DNA of 53,572 bases from a virus. Positions 33,732 through 41,188 of the stretch are shown one piece after another. Both the position numbers and the translations under genes were made by a program. The stretch lies in the IMG/VR virus record IMGVR_UViG_3300028399_000009, positions 1 to 53,572 of that record. One strand, written 5' to 3'. The notes below the pieces were generated by a model, which was given only the letters and a program-made list of their open reading frames with translations, did no database searches and had not been told where the DNA came from. Positions within the stretch are counted from its first letter, which is position 1. The number at the start of each line of letters is the position of its first letter.

Positions 33732-33959
33732 CTATAACCTCCTGTTGATTTCAGAAACAGCCCTTAAAATAACTTCAGTTTCATATTTATTTATCCCCTT
33801 CTTATCTTTCAAAAATCTTCTTGCAATTATAAAAGCATCAAGATTATCAAATATATATTTCATATCATCTTCTCCAAAATAATCAATAATAGCATTCAGA
33901 AACATATCAATTGTATTCATACTTTCCCTCTTTGTTTTTGCCTGATGTGTTATACCCAT
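33732..33959 (-). CDS. Small helical protein, tandem duplicate B (75 aa)
   Basis: 75 residues containing MFLNAIIDYFGEDDMKYIFDNLDAF, which lines up with EFISTMIEYFGEDDFNFIMRNLDVF in the next gene upstream, so the two arose by tandem duplication. ATG 33959 is favoured, since the start regions also align (HQAKTK versus NWLKTK) and GGAGGTAAAG lies upstream. It overlaps its duplicate by 53 nt in another frame. Unknown function. Confidence 0.65.
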   Translation of the reverse strand: MGITHQAKTKRESMNTIDMFLNAIIDYFGEDDMKYIFDNLDAFIIARRFLKDKKGINKYETEVILRAVSEINRRL

Positions 33960-34167
33960 TCTTTACCTCCTCTATTACTCTATATATCTGCTCTATATCC
34001 TCATCACTTAACATTCTCGTTTTGAAGAATAAATAAATATAAACAGTATTAAAAACATCAAGATTCCTCATAATGAAATTAAAATCATCTTCACCAAAAT
34101 ACTCTATCATAGTGCTTATAAATTCATTTATTGCCATTTTAGTTTTTAACCAGTTGTTTAAACTCAT
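33907..34167 (-). CDS. Small helical protein, tandem duplicate A (86 aa)
   Basis: 86 residues; shares the YFGEDD core and helical arrangement with the gene at 33732. The C-terminal 17 residues (GYNTSGKNKEGKYEYN) run into the start of the duplicate in another frame and look like readthrough past the ancestral end. Strong AAGGAGGATGGTAT site. Function unknown. Confidence 0.65.
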   Translation of the reverse strand: MSLNNWLKTKMAINEFISTMIEYFGEDDFNFIMRNLDVFNTVYIYLFFKTRMLSDEDIEQIYRVIEEVKNGYNTSGKNKEGKYEYN

Positions 34168-34397
34168 ATACCATCCTCCTTATTTTTAGCCATAGATGAT
34201 ACTATAAAATCCCTGATGACTGTTAGCAGTATTGGTAGTGTTTTTATACCTTCATTCTCAAATTCAGAATTAACATGAATTAAGTATTTAGGTTCTCCCT
34301 CATTACCAACATGAATAATCTCAGCCTTATAAAAACCTTCTGGGGTCTTAATTGACAGCTCTATAATCTCCTCATTAAGTAGTTTTAACATCTTCAT
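34164..34397 (-). CDS. Hypothetical protein (77 aa)
   Basis: Not recognised. Begins KMLKLLNEEIIELSIKTPEG and continues with strands (YKAEIIHVGNEG, KYLIHVNSEF) and a hydrophobic helix (LPILLTVIRDFIVSSM). GGAGGTAATAAATA lies upstream, within the preceding gene's end. Ends with ATGA overlap onto the next gene. Confidence 0.6.
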   Translation of the reverse strand: MKMLKLLNEEIIELSIKTPEGFYKAEIIHVGNEGEPKYLIHVNSEFENEGIKTLPILLTVIRDFIVSSMAKNKEDGI

Positions 34398-34638
34398 TAT
34401 TTATTACCTCCATATTTATAGTTCTACATGGGGTTATAAATACATAATCATCTTCAATATTAACTCTGGCATTTATACATTTTCTAACATGATTGTAATT
34501 TGTCAAATAAATATAGCTAACATATTCCCTGCTGTTAATTTTTATAACTACATTATCCCTATCAATAGTAATATTTACAGACTGCTTAATATCAGTAATA
34601 TTAATTTCATAAGTTAAATTACCATAGAATATTCGCAT
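34375..34638 (-). CDS. Hypothetical beta-rich protein (87 aa)
   Basis: Not recognised. Mostly strand-forming (MRIFYGNLTYEINITDIKQ, VNITIDRDNVVIKINS, RVNIEDDYVFITP). GGGGGTGATAA precedes the ATG, inside the end of the YopX-like gene. Overlaps the next gene by 23 nt. Confidence 0.6.
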   Translation of the reverse strand: MRIFYGNLTYEINITDIKQSVNITIDRDNVVIKINSREYVSYIYLTNYNHVRKCINARVNIEDDYVFITPCRTINMEVINNEDVKTT

Positions 34639-34984
34639 TTATCACCCCCTTTATTAATTCTGGAGTTTCATAAACATTACCTACAACTTCACAAAGCACA
34701 GGTAAAACGGTATGTATCTCACAACATCCACAACCATCCCCTTTTGAGAATGGATAGAAACCAACTCTTTCAAAATCATAATAGACTATGTAGTGATAAC
34801 CATAATCAGTTTTAACAATATCATACTCATAAATCTCCCTTTTGTTTTTGTCAAGTATCCCTGTTGAGATCATAAATTCCACATCTCCATGATCATACCA
34901 AGGCAGTCTCACAACTCCAAAGTTTTCAGGATAAACCATCATCCTCCTTTTCTTATCATAAATTCTGAACTTGTAAATCTTCAT
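34619..34984 (-). CDS. YopX-family protein
   Basis: A 121-residue member of the YopX family, which is frequent in phages and of unknown function. The marks are KFRIYDKKRRMM at the start, MISTGILDKNKREIYEYDIVKT in the middle and VVGNVYETPEL at the end. A second YopX gene lies at 43166. ATG 34984 is set by GGGAGG 7 nt upstream and by ATGA overlap with the RecA-like gene. Confidence 0.85.
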   Translation of the reverse strand: MKIYKFRIYDKKRRMMVYPENFGVVRLPWYDHGDVEFMISTGILDKNKREIYEYDIVKTDYGYHYIVYYDFERVGFYPFSKGDGCGCCEIHTVLPVLCEVVGNVYETPELIKGVINANILW

Positions 34985-35679
34985 ATGTAAACCTCCCATT
35001 TATATTCATCATTTTGTCTTATTAATCTTGCTAATGTTGTATATTTAGGAAATTTTCTGCTTCTATAAACAAAAATATCAGTTATGGTTTTTTGATTATT
35101 TTGAAAGATATTAAAAGTCATAATGCATTCTTTAAAAAAATACAACATTTTATCTCCCATAGGAGGACAATCAAGAAATTTATATTGTCTATTCCAGCCT
35201 TTAGGTTGATATACAATATAATCTGTTTTTCCTAATTCAGATGTTGGTTGATTTATTATAAAGAAGTAAATCTTTTTCTTAGCTGATAAAATTTTAAATT
35301 TATAAGCTAAAGATTGCATATTCAAAAGTATATTTCCTCTACCTTGTAAATTCATAGTTGCAAATTCTCCGAGCACAGGTAAACCTATACTATCAAGTAT
35401 AACCCAATTATAATCATTAGTTTCTAAATCATCAATTAAATAAAAAAGTTCTTCAAATATAGGAGTATAAATATATTTAACACCAATTTTATTAAATTCA
35501 TCAATTATTTCATTAGTAAGATTTTTTTCTGTGTCTATATATAAAACTTTTTTTTCTTCTTTTGTAAGTTCTTTTGCTATTTGTGTTGCAATATAACTTT
35601 TTTGAGTTCCACTTCCTCCAAATAATTCAATAAGATCAGGAGACCCTAATAAATTTGTAAACAATTGATATAATCTCAT
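34981..35679 (-). CDS. RecA/RadB-like recombinase
   Basis: A 232-residue ATPase of the RecA/RadA superfamily. Walker A is ELFGGSGTQKS, the next strand VLYIDTEKN is typical of RecA-like cores, Walker B is WVILDSIGLP, and FFIINQPTSE corresponds to the DNA-contact/sensor strand. It lacks extra N- or C-terminal domains, like archaeal RadB and short phage UvsX-like proteins. It lies downstream of a homing endonuclease gene with ATGA coupling. It should pair DNA during recombination-dependent replication. Confidence 0.82.
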   Translation of the reverse strand: MRLYQLFTNLLGSPDLIELFGGSGTQKSYIATQIAKELTKEEKKVLYIDTEKNLTNEIIDEFNKIGVKYIYTPIFEELFYLIDDLETNDYNWVILDSIGLPVLGEFATMNLQGRGNILLNMQSLAYKFKILSAKKKIYFFIINQPTSELGKTDYIVYQPKGWNRQYKFLDCPPMGDKMLYFFKECIMTFNIFQNNQKTITDIFVYRSRKFPKYTTLARLIRQNDEYKWEVYI

Positions 35680-36515
35680 ACTTTCACCTCCTTTTCTTTT
35701 CTATATAAATGTTTTAATAGTTTTTCAAAATTATTTTTCTTTCTTTCAATAAATAAAAATGAAGGTGAAGAATAAATCCACTTATAAAATTTTAATATAT
35801 TTTCTCTATTTGTAAAAGAAATTTTATAACATTCTTTTTTCACTTTATATATATTAGGATATAAATTATTATTAATAAAAATATTATAAATATCATCTAC
35901 AAAAGATTTTGAACAATTAAAAATACTACAATCAAAAGAATATTTCCATGTTTTTTCTTTCAAATAAATTCCAACACATCCATCGCCATCAAACACTCCT
36001 CTTATAAAATCAGCTTGATATTCTTTTGGTATTGGTTTTTTAAGTTTTAAAATTCTTGATTTATTAGGTATTATACCATAATCAATTAACCAATCTCTAA
36101 AATATAAATTATTTATAATTAATTTCCATGATTCTAAATCATTCCTTTTTTTAGAAAAATAGCATTTCCCCTGAAAAACAATATCAATTTTATTTAAAAT
36201 CTTAATTTCTTTTTGAACTATACTTACTGTTTTTCTTTTCTTATGAACACAACCATCTGTTGCAATAAAACCAACAATATACCAAAAATCATGGGGGTTT
36301 TTTCTTATTATATTATTTAATTCTTCTTTTGATTCTTCATATCCTAAATAACATTTTTTATATTTTAAACCTAATTTTCTCAAATTTGTTCTTATGCTAT
36401 GTTGTGTTCTATTTAATATTAATGCTAATTCACTAATAGTAAATTTATATGAATTTTCCTTTAACCACATTATTTCATCCAAAGTCCATTTTTTCCATGT
36501 TTTCTTCTTTTTCAT
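35676..36515 (-). CDS. LAGLIDADG homing endonuclease
   Basis: A 279-residue free-standing endonuclease. Two LAGLIDADG-type helices are visible: WYIVGFIATDGCV (about residue 78) and DFIRGVFDGDGCV (about 188). An N-terminal helix-turn-helix-like segment (TLDEIMWLKENSYKFTISELALILNRTQHSIRTNLRKLG) probably adds DNA contact. The gene fits exactly between its neighbours with ATGA overlaps on both sides, so it uses the operon without breaking it. The target is likely in or near the adjoining RecA-like or SSB-like gene of a relative. Confidence 0.88.
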   Translation of the reverse strand: MKKKKTWKKWTLDEIMWLKENSYKFTISELALILNRTQHSIRTNLRKLGLKYKKCYLGYEESKEELNNIIRKNPHDFWYIVGFIATDGCVHKKRKTVSIVQKEIKILNKIDIVFQGKCYFSKKRNDLESWKLIINNLYFRDWLIDYGIIPNKSRILKLKKPIPKEYQADFIRGVFDGDGCVGIYLKEKTWKYSFDCSIFNCSKSFVDDIYNIFINNNLYPNIYKVKKECYKISFTNRENILKFYKWIYSSPSFLFIERKKNNFEKLLKHLYRKEKEVKV

Positions 36516-36982
36516 ATAACACTACCTCCTGTTAGCTTCTCAGGTGTAAATGATAAATACTGCATAATAACATCTTCATCTATTCTTAACTCTGGAGAGT
36601 TCTGAACTTTAAAAACATATTTCCTCCTATTATCATCAAGCTGTATAACATTTGTGAGTATTATTCTTACCCCATGTAGTATTTTACCTCTCCTTTCTAA
36701 TGCTTCCAGTTTAATCCTCAAATCAGCAGGTATTGAGAAGGCTAAACATGGTGGTTCGTCTTCATTATAAGGAGGTTGTTTAAGCAGTAATCCCAGAATT
36801 TTACCATTTTTAGTTTTTCTTATCCCAATATAATAACCTTCAATCTCTTTATCTTTTTCCCAGTTAACATATTCCCACTCTTTTCTATACTGTTGTTGAC
36901 TATTATTTTCTTCTTCAACTGTTATTTCTTCCCACTTAGCATTATCCCACACATGATTTTTCCTTATTCTCTTTTTAGCCAT
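36512..36982 (-). CDS. Possible single-stranded DNA-binding protein
   Basis: A 156-residue protein. After a basic, low-complexity start (MAKKRIRKNHVWDN) comes EGYYIGIRKTKNGKILGLLLKQP, AFSIPADLRIKLEAL and LHGVRIILTNVIQLDDNRRKYVFKVQ, a strand order compatible with an OB fold. The place at the head of the recombination genes supports an SSB role, but no motif proves it. ATG 36982 is chosen because AGGAGGTGTTTCATA precedes it. Confidence 0.5.
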   Translation of the reverse strand: MAKKRIRKNHVWDNAKWEEITVEEENNSQQQYRKEWEYVNWEKDKEIEGYYIGIRKTKNGKILGLLLKQPPYNEDEPPCLAFSIPADLRIKLEALERRGKILHGVRIILTNVIQLDDNRRKYVFKVQNSPELRIDEDVIMQYLSFTPEKLTGGSVI

Positions 36983-37409
36983 TATGAAACACCTCCTTTT
37001 CAAGTTTTTCTACAATATTTAAATACCAATCAAAATCTATAACATAATCATTATTTTCATATTCATAATCAATAATTTTTCTTTCAACTTTTTTATAGTA
37101 TTCTGAATATATATAAAAACATTCTTTATTATCCCTGTTCTTTTTATATTCACATCCATCACAAAATTCTTCTCTGGGATATTTCTGCTTTAAACAAAAA
37201 GGAGAAACTTCTGGAGGAATATTTGCAATTATAAACATAAAAAGATTTCTATTTATTTTATCCCAAATTCTCTTACAATCATCTTCAGACCAATTTATAA
37301 TACAATTTTTATCTTTTTCATTAAAATAATCTTCCTTTTTTACACCTGCTTTTTCCAATTCTTTTGCCTGCTCTTCCATAAACCTTATTAACAGAGTTTT
37401 ATACATCAT
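36975..37409 (-). CDS. Cys-cluster protein, first gene of minus operon
   Basis: About 144 residues. The middle holds FCLKQKYPREEFCDGCEYKKNRDNKEC, i.e. C-x8-C-x2-C-x9-C, which could bind zinc or an iron-sulfur cluster. It is preceded by WSEDDCKRIWDKINRNLFMFIIANIPP. The start is doubtful: the -10 box is at 37420-37425, so ATG 37409 or 37406 would be almost leaderless; ATG 37418 would lie upstream of the likely RNA start. A later ATG (MEEQAKELEK) with AAGG is possible. Function unknown. Confidence 0.6.
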   Translation of the reverse strand: MMYKTLLIRFMEEQAKELEKAGVKKEDYFNEKDKNCIINWSEDDCKRIWDKINRNLFMFIIANIPPEVSPFCLKQKYPREEFCDGCEYKKNRDNKECFYIYSEYYKKVERKIIDYEYENNDYVIDFDWYLNIVEKLEKEVFHNG

Positions 37410-37419
37410 GGTGATCATA

Positions 37420-37474
37420 ACTATAATACCTGCTTCCAGAATTGTCAATAAGACTTTCTTATACTTGTTATAAG
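37420..37474 (-). promoter_or_regulatory. Minus-operon promoter with palindromic operator
   Basis: On the minus strand TTGACA (37448-37443) and TATAGT (37425-37420) are 17 bp apart. Nine bp upstream of the -35 box lies CTTATA-N5-TATAAG (37458-37474), the same palindrome at the same distance as at 38396 and 42033. It should drive the whole leftward operon. Confidence 0.8.
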
Positions 37475-37479
37475 TATGG

Positions 37480-37497
37480 CTTATATTAGCTTATAAG
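37480..37497 (+). promoter_or_regulatory. Second operator-like palindrome in divergent region
   Basis: CTTATA-N6-TATAAG, one base wider than the four other copies, in the intergenic region between the divergent operons. No TTGACA is found 9 bp downstream, so the promoter for the exonuclease gene at 37532 is not clear. The site may act with the neighbouring operator at 37458. Confidence 0.5.
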
Positions 37498-37531
37498 TAT
37501 ATGCTAAAATGTGTAAAGGAGGTTAACAGTT

Positions 37532-38389
37532 ATGATACTTATTGATGGTAATACCCTACTATTCAAAAACTTTCATCTTCACACAACTAAAAACATCTAT
37601 AATGTTAATAATCCTACATTAGTGGGTTTTCTAAGATCTATAAACAAATATAAAAAACTTTATAATGTTAAAAATGAAAATATTATAATAACATTTGATA
37701 AAGGTAAATCTAAATACAGGAAAAGATTATTAAAAACTTATAAACAACAAAGGGTAAAAGATAGGAAAAAGAATAATTTTAATTGGGATTTATATGTTAA
37801 ACATTTTAATGATATTATTAATGTTATTAAATATTTATATAAGATTATAATTATTAATAACTATGAAGGTGATGATATTATAGCATATTATACTATTAAT
37901 AATAATAATAATCATGATATTATAATTATTAGTAATGATAAAGATTTATTACAATTATTATATAATGATAATATTATATTTCATAATATATATAATAATA
38001 ATATTATAACATGTTATAATTATAAATATTATACAAATTATGATAATTATAATCATTATTTAATGTTTAAAATATTAAATGGTGATAAATCTGATAATAT
38101 TAATAAGATTAATAATAATAATGATATAAATATTATAATCAGAAAATATGATAATATAGATAATTATTTAAAATTTTTAAAAGATGTTAACATTAATGAA
38201 TATTATAAGGTTAAACTTAATAGAATGCTAATGGATTTATATTATTTTCAGAATAAATTTGGTAAATATTTAAGACAGAAAATCACAAAAGAAGAAAATA
38301 AATTTAAATATAACCCCCATGAGGCTATAAAAAATTATATGCAGGTAAATGGTGTAAAACATATTAACACTCTTGAGGAACTATTATAA
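37532..38389 (+). CDS. 5'-3' exonuclease (FEN/PolI N-terminal type)
   Basis: A 285-residue nuclease that removes RNA primers and flaps. Motifs: MILIDGNTLLF (first Asp), IITFDKGKSKYRKRLLKTYK, NYEGDDIIAYY (acidic cluster), IIIISNDKDLLQLL, and LNGDKSDNI (H2TH region). The middle is remarkably Asn-rich (NNNNNHDIII, YNNNIITCYNYKYY), a result of very AT-rich codons. AAGGAGGTTAACAGTT precedes the ATG. First gene of the rightward replication operon. Confidence 0.88.
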   Translation: MILIDGNTLLFKNFHLHTTKNIYNVNNPTLVGFLRSINKYKKLYNVKNENIIITFDKGKSKYRKRLLKTYKQQRVKDRKKNNFNWDLYVKHFNDIINVIKYLYKIIIINNYEGDDIIAYYTINNNNNHDIIIISNDKDLLQLLYNDNIIFHNIYNNNIITCYNYKYYTNYDNYNHYLMFKILNGDKSDNINKINNNNDINIIIRKYDNIDNYLKFLKDVNINEYYKVKLNRMLMDLYYFQNKFGKYLRQKITKEENKFKYNPHEAIKNYMQVNGVKHINTLEELL

Positions 38390-38395
38390 GCTGTG

Positions 38396-38449
38396 CTTAT
38401 ACCTGCTATAAGAAAAACTTATTGACAAATTTGAACATGGTATTATAGT
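38396..38449 (+). promoter_or_regulatory. Operator plus promoter for 38483 operon
   Basis: CTTATA-N5-TATAAG at 38396-38412, a 9-bp gap, TTGACA at 38422-38427, a 16-bp spacer and TATAGT at 38444-38449. The -10 context (GGTATTATAGT) is identical to that of the minus-strand promoter at 37420. Confidence 0.82.
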
Positions 38450-38482
38450 GTTATGTAATGCTGTGGAGAAAGGAGGTGTGTG

Positions 38483-38683
38483 ATGTTTGTAAAAATTGAT
38501 AAGTTAATTCTAAACCTTAATAATATTGTCAGTATGAAAATTGATCATGATAAAATTTATGTTAGAACAGTTAACTCTCCATATGAAGATTATGATTTGA
38601 TTGTAAAATTTAAAGATGAAGATGAACTGAAAAGTTTTGTAAATAGGCTTTTAAATGATTTTAACATCTATGTCTTTAAATAA
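38483..38683 (+). CDS. Small protein, member of three-gene family (66 aa)
   Basis: 66 residues: FVKIDKLILNLNNIVSMKIDHDKIYV, DLIVKFKDEDELKSFVNRLLND. The strand-turn-strand-helix layout is that of the minus-strand proteins at 33199 and 33487. ATG 38483 follows AAAGGAGGTGTGTG. It heads an operon led by the palindromic operator. Confidence 0.65.
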   Translation: MFVKIDKLILNLNNIVSMKIDHDKIYVRTVNSPYEDYDLIVKFKDEDELKSFVNRLLNDFNIYVFK

Positions 38684-38700
38684 TTTGAGGAGGTATGATT

Positions 38701-39327
38701 ATGAAAGATATTAAAGAAAGATTAGTGGAACATTTTTATATTCAGGATAATCTTAATAGGTTTTTAGTAGGTGAGAATTGGAAAGAAGAAATACCATCAT
38801 ATAAAATTCTATCAGCTATTTTATCTGAAATAGGTGAACTTATAGATTCAACAGGATTTAAATGGTGGACTAAACAGGAAATAAATATGGATAACATAAA
38901 AGTTGAAATTGTTGATATATGGCATTTTCTCTTATCATGGTTTCTAAAGCATAATAAGGATGAGAAATGGGTTATAGAGGGTATAGTAGATAATATGATC
39001 AAAATGCATGAGGATACACTAATTTATAATGCTTACCTTGGTGTTAATAAGTTTGAGGTTCTTATAGATGATCTGATTGAGTTTATTTACTGGCTGAAAA
39101 AGGAAGATAAAAACTATATGTTTGAAGCCTTTGATTCTTTTTCCACAATAATAGCAGATATGGATATACCCCTTGATGAGTTTGATGAATTATATAGGAA
39201 AAAAGTTGAAATTAATAAACAGAGAAAAAAGAGAGGTTATGATAAAGACAGTAGTAAAAAATATGTTAATGGTAAGGAAGATAATGAACTTCTATTTAAA
39301 CAATTGAAACTTTTTAAGGAGGTGTAA
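38701..39327 (+). CDS. Dimeric dUTPase (MazG-like fold)
   Basis: Converts dUTP to dUMP, keeping uracil out of phage DNA and supplying the ThyX substrate. The 208-residue protein shows the all-alpha dUTPase signature: ILSEIGELIDSTGFKWW, then IKVEIVDIWHFLLSWFL, with the ExxE and ExxD metal-binding residues and the KWW motif. The C-terminal half (EVLIDDLIEFIYWLKKED onward) completes the fold. ATG 38701 is favoured over 38695 by distance from GAGGAGGT. Confidence 0.82.
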   Translation: MKDIKERLVEHFYIQDNLNRFLVGENWKEEIPSYKILSAILSEIGELIDSTGFKWWTKQEINMDNIKVEIVDIWHFLLSWFLKHNKDEKWVIEGIVDNMIKMHEDTLIYNAYLGVNKFEVLIDDLIEFIYWLKKEDKNYMFEAFDSFSTIIADMDIPLDEFDELYRKKVEINKQRKKRGYDKDSSKKYVNGKEDNELLFKQLKLFKEV

Positions 39328-39328
39328 G

Positions 39329-39727
39329 ATGTCAAACAAGATTTACATGGTGTATTTTACAAGAGGAGAAATTGAGAGGATACTTACAAAGGCTAATATT
39401 GTATTGAACCCCAAAGGTGTTAAACTTAAGAAGGCTAATCTTATTAAACTGCTGATGGATTATGTTATTAATCACAACAAAGATGTTTTGCTCAGTTATG
39501 AGGAACTTAATGTTATACTTTCACAAGGTAGAGATGATAGACTTATTCTTCCCAGAATTGAACCATATAAATCACTAATAAGCAAACTTATTGAGATATA
39601 CAGACAGAAATATGGTGAATACTTTTTGATAGCCAACAGGAAGATTGGTTATACTAATGCTTTGAGAATTGCTGTTTATGAATTTCTGAAGCTTATAGGT
39701 GAGGAGGTAATAGATCATGGGGATTAA
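39329..39727 (+). CDS. Hypothetical protein (132 aa)
   Basis: Unrecognised basic helical protein (LNPKGVKLKKANLIKLLMDYVINHN; SLISKLIEIYRQKYGEYFLI; TNALRIAVYEFLKLIGEEV). It might bind nucleic acid, but no motif is clear. Strong AAGGAGGTGTAAG site. Overlaps the next gene by 11 nt. Confidence 0.6.
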   Translation: MSNKIYMVYFTRGEIERILTKANIVLNPKGVKLKKANLIKLLMDYVINHNKDVLLSYEELNVILSQGRDDRLILPRIEPYKSLISKLIEIYRQKYGEYFLIANRKIGYTNALRIAVYEFLKLIGEEVIDHGD

Positions 39728-39938
39728 GGAAGATGAGCTTCTTTGTTTATCATGTGCAAGATGGAGAGATTGTGAATTCCATAAAACAAATTTGGGAGAG
39801 GTAGTAAGTAAAGATGATCTCAGGATATTCATAAGGTTAGTAGAGCAAGAATATAAATATGTTAAAAATTTTGTTTTATTTTCTGTTCATGATAATATAC
39901 ATTTATCTGCTGTTGAATGTGAAAGATGGAGATGGTAG
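39717..39938 (+). CDS. Small Cys-rich protein, family A (73 aa)
   Basis: Four Cys in CLSCARWRDCE near the start and VECERWRW at the end: C-x2-C-x5-C ... C, a likely zinc site. The protein at 43577 has the same frame (CCNCKKFNNCE ... ADCDRFEE), so they are paralogues. GAGGAGGTAATAGATC precedes the ATG. Function unknown. Confidence 0.65.
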   Translation: MGIKEDELLCLSCARWRDCEFHKTNLGEVVSKDDLRIFIRLVEQEYKYVKNFVLFSVHDNIHLSAVECERWRW

Positions 39939-39953
39939 TAAAGGAGGTTAATT

Positions 39954-40163
39954 ATGCTGGAAAATAATGCTAAAAATATTCTAATGGATATTCTTATAAT
40001 TATTTTGTTTATACTTTTTATATTTCTTACACCATTTGCCTTTTTCTGGAGTATAAATGTTCTGTTTGATTATCATATTGATTACAACATAAAAACAGGT
40101 TTAGCATTCTGGCTTTTATATTTAGTTATAAAGGGCATGATGAAGATGGAGGTTAAAATTTGA
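39954..40163 (+). CDS. Small membrane protein, two helices (69 aa)
   Basis: Two hydrophobic segments (ILIIILFILFIFLTPFAFFW and GLAFWLLYLVIKGMM) separated by DYHIDYN. It overlaps the exported transglycosylase gene by 4 nt, so the two probably act together at the envelope. It could be a second holin-like protein or an exclusion factor. Confidence 0.65.
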   Translation: MLENNAKNILMDILIIILFILFIFLTPFAFFWSINVLFDYHIDYNIKTGLAFWLLYLVIKGMMKMEVKI

Positions 40164-40702
40164 TTACAGCAATATTGTTAAGTTTATTTCTGGCAGGTGT
40201 AATTAATGTTGAACAATTTAAAACAGGACAAAAAATTGTTAATGCTATAAATAGTGTTAATTATGATGAAGCTGTTAATGATATTTGTTATGCCAATAAT
40301 GATCTGTGCAATATTGTAAGGGGTTATAAAAATGATTTTAGGAAATGGTATAAACAGATGCTCTTCAGTATTGCTTATGCTGAAAGTAAATTCAAATATA
40401 ATGAAGGTTTATATGATAAAGATGATATAGGTTATTTTCAAATTAATACTAAAATATGGACAAAAGAAAAAGCTAAAAAATATTTAAATTTTGATTATTA
40501 TGATGAAACTATACTTAAGTATGATATAAATTTACAGGCTAATATGGCTTTGAGGATACTGTTATATAATATTGCAGTTAAAATTAGACAACATGGCAGG
40601 CAAAAATCAATATATAAATATACCCTGTTGTATCATAAGCTAAACCATCATGTTATACCTGAAAGCTATAAAAATGATATTAAGAAAATATTGTGGAGGT
40701 AA
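40160..40702 (+). CDS. Exported lytic transglycosylase
   Basis: A 180-residue protein with a short signal-like start (ITAILLSLFLAGVINV) at TTG 40160, GGAGG 8 nt upstream. The enzyme core has FSIAYAESKFKYNEG with the catalytic Glu and IGYFQINTKIW, the soluble lytic transglycosylase pattern. Unlike the lysozyme at 30072 it lies in the replication region, so it is unlikely to be the main lysin. A role in local wall opening or superinfection control is inference. Confidence 0.75.
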   Translation: MITAILLSLFLAGVINVEQFKTGQKIVNAINSVNYDEAVNDICYANNDLCNIVRGYKNDFRKWYKQMLFSIAYAESKFKYNEGLYDKDDIGYFQINTKIWTKEKAKKYLNFDYYDETILKYDINLQANMALRILLYNIAVKIRQHGRQKSIYKYTLLYHKLNHHVIPESYKNDIKKILWR

Positions 40703-40707
40703 TAAGT

Positions 40708-40935
40708 ATGGCAATAACATTTCAGAAAGGTGAATATGAGTATAATATTGAAAAAAGAAAGGAAAATTGGTATCAAATATCTATTATAAAAAATCATTAT
40801 GTTTTATGTGTTTTTGATTATTTTATTAAAAATAATAAACCTAAAATAAAATGTTATCCACAGCAAGCAAAATTAATAAGTGAACATATAAGTTCTATAC
40901 AGAAATATATAGAATTTTTAGATGGAGGTAAATAA
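40708..40935 (+). CDS. Hypothetical protein (75 aa)
   Basis: Unrecognised: MAITFQKGEYEYNIEKRKEN, WYQISIIKNHYVLCVFDYF, and a C-terminal helix. ATG 40708 follows GTGGAGGTAATAAGT inside the previous gene's end. Function unknown. Confidence 0.55.
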   Translation: MAITFQKGEYEYNIEKRKENWYQISIIKNHYVLCVFDYFIKNNKPKIKCYPQQAKLISEHISSIQKYIEFLDGGK

Positions 40936-40936
40936 A

Positions 40937-41188
40937 ATGGATGATAAAATAATTATGACCTGCATGGGTTGTAAGTATTTTGTAATTATAAGAAATAATA
41001 GGGAGAAGTATATGTATTGTAAAAATGATAAAAGATGGCAAGATTTATATGGTTATTATAAGGATGGAGGTTTAATCTATCTTGTTGAATATAATTTCTT
41101 AGGTGCTAAAGAATATGAAAAAATAAAAGATAAGAAATTTGATGAAAATTGTAAGTATAAGGAGGTTATTAATAATGGGAGAAAGTAA
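40937..41188 (+). CDS. Small Cys-rich protein (83 aa)
   Basis: CMGCKYFVIIRNNREKYMYC gives C-x2-C-x15-C, with a fourth Cys near the end (ENCKYKEV). Likely a small zinc-binding protein. ATG 40937 is fixed by GATGGAGGTAAATAAA. It overlaps the kinase gene by 14 nt. Confidence 0.6.
   Translation: MDDKIIMTCMGCKYFVIIRNNREKYMYCKNDKRWQDLYGYYKDGGLIYLVEYNFLGAKEYEKIKDKKFDENCKYKEVINNGRK

Noticed and set aside
34981-36515. Intein or intron splitting the RecA-like gene
   Set aside because: The RecA-like gene is complete after the endonuclease, and each has its own start and stop, so the endonuclease is free-standing.
37084-37190. Cas4-like iron-sulfur nuclease for the Cys cluster protein
   Set aside because: Cys spacing alone is not enough; no PD-(D/E)xK motif is seen around it.
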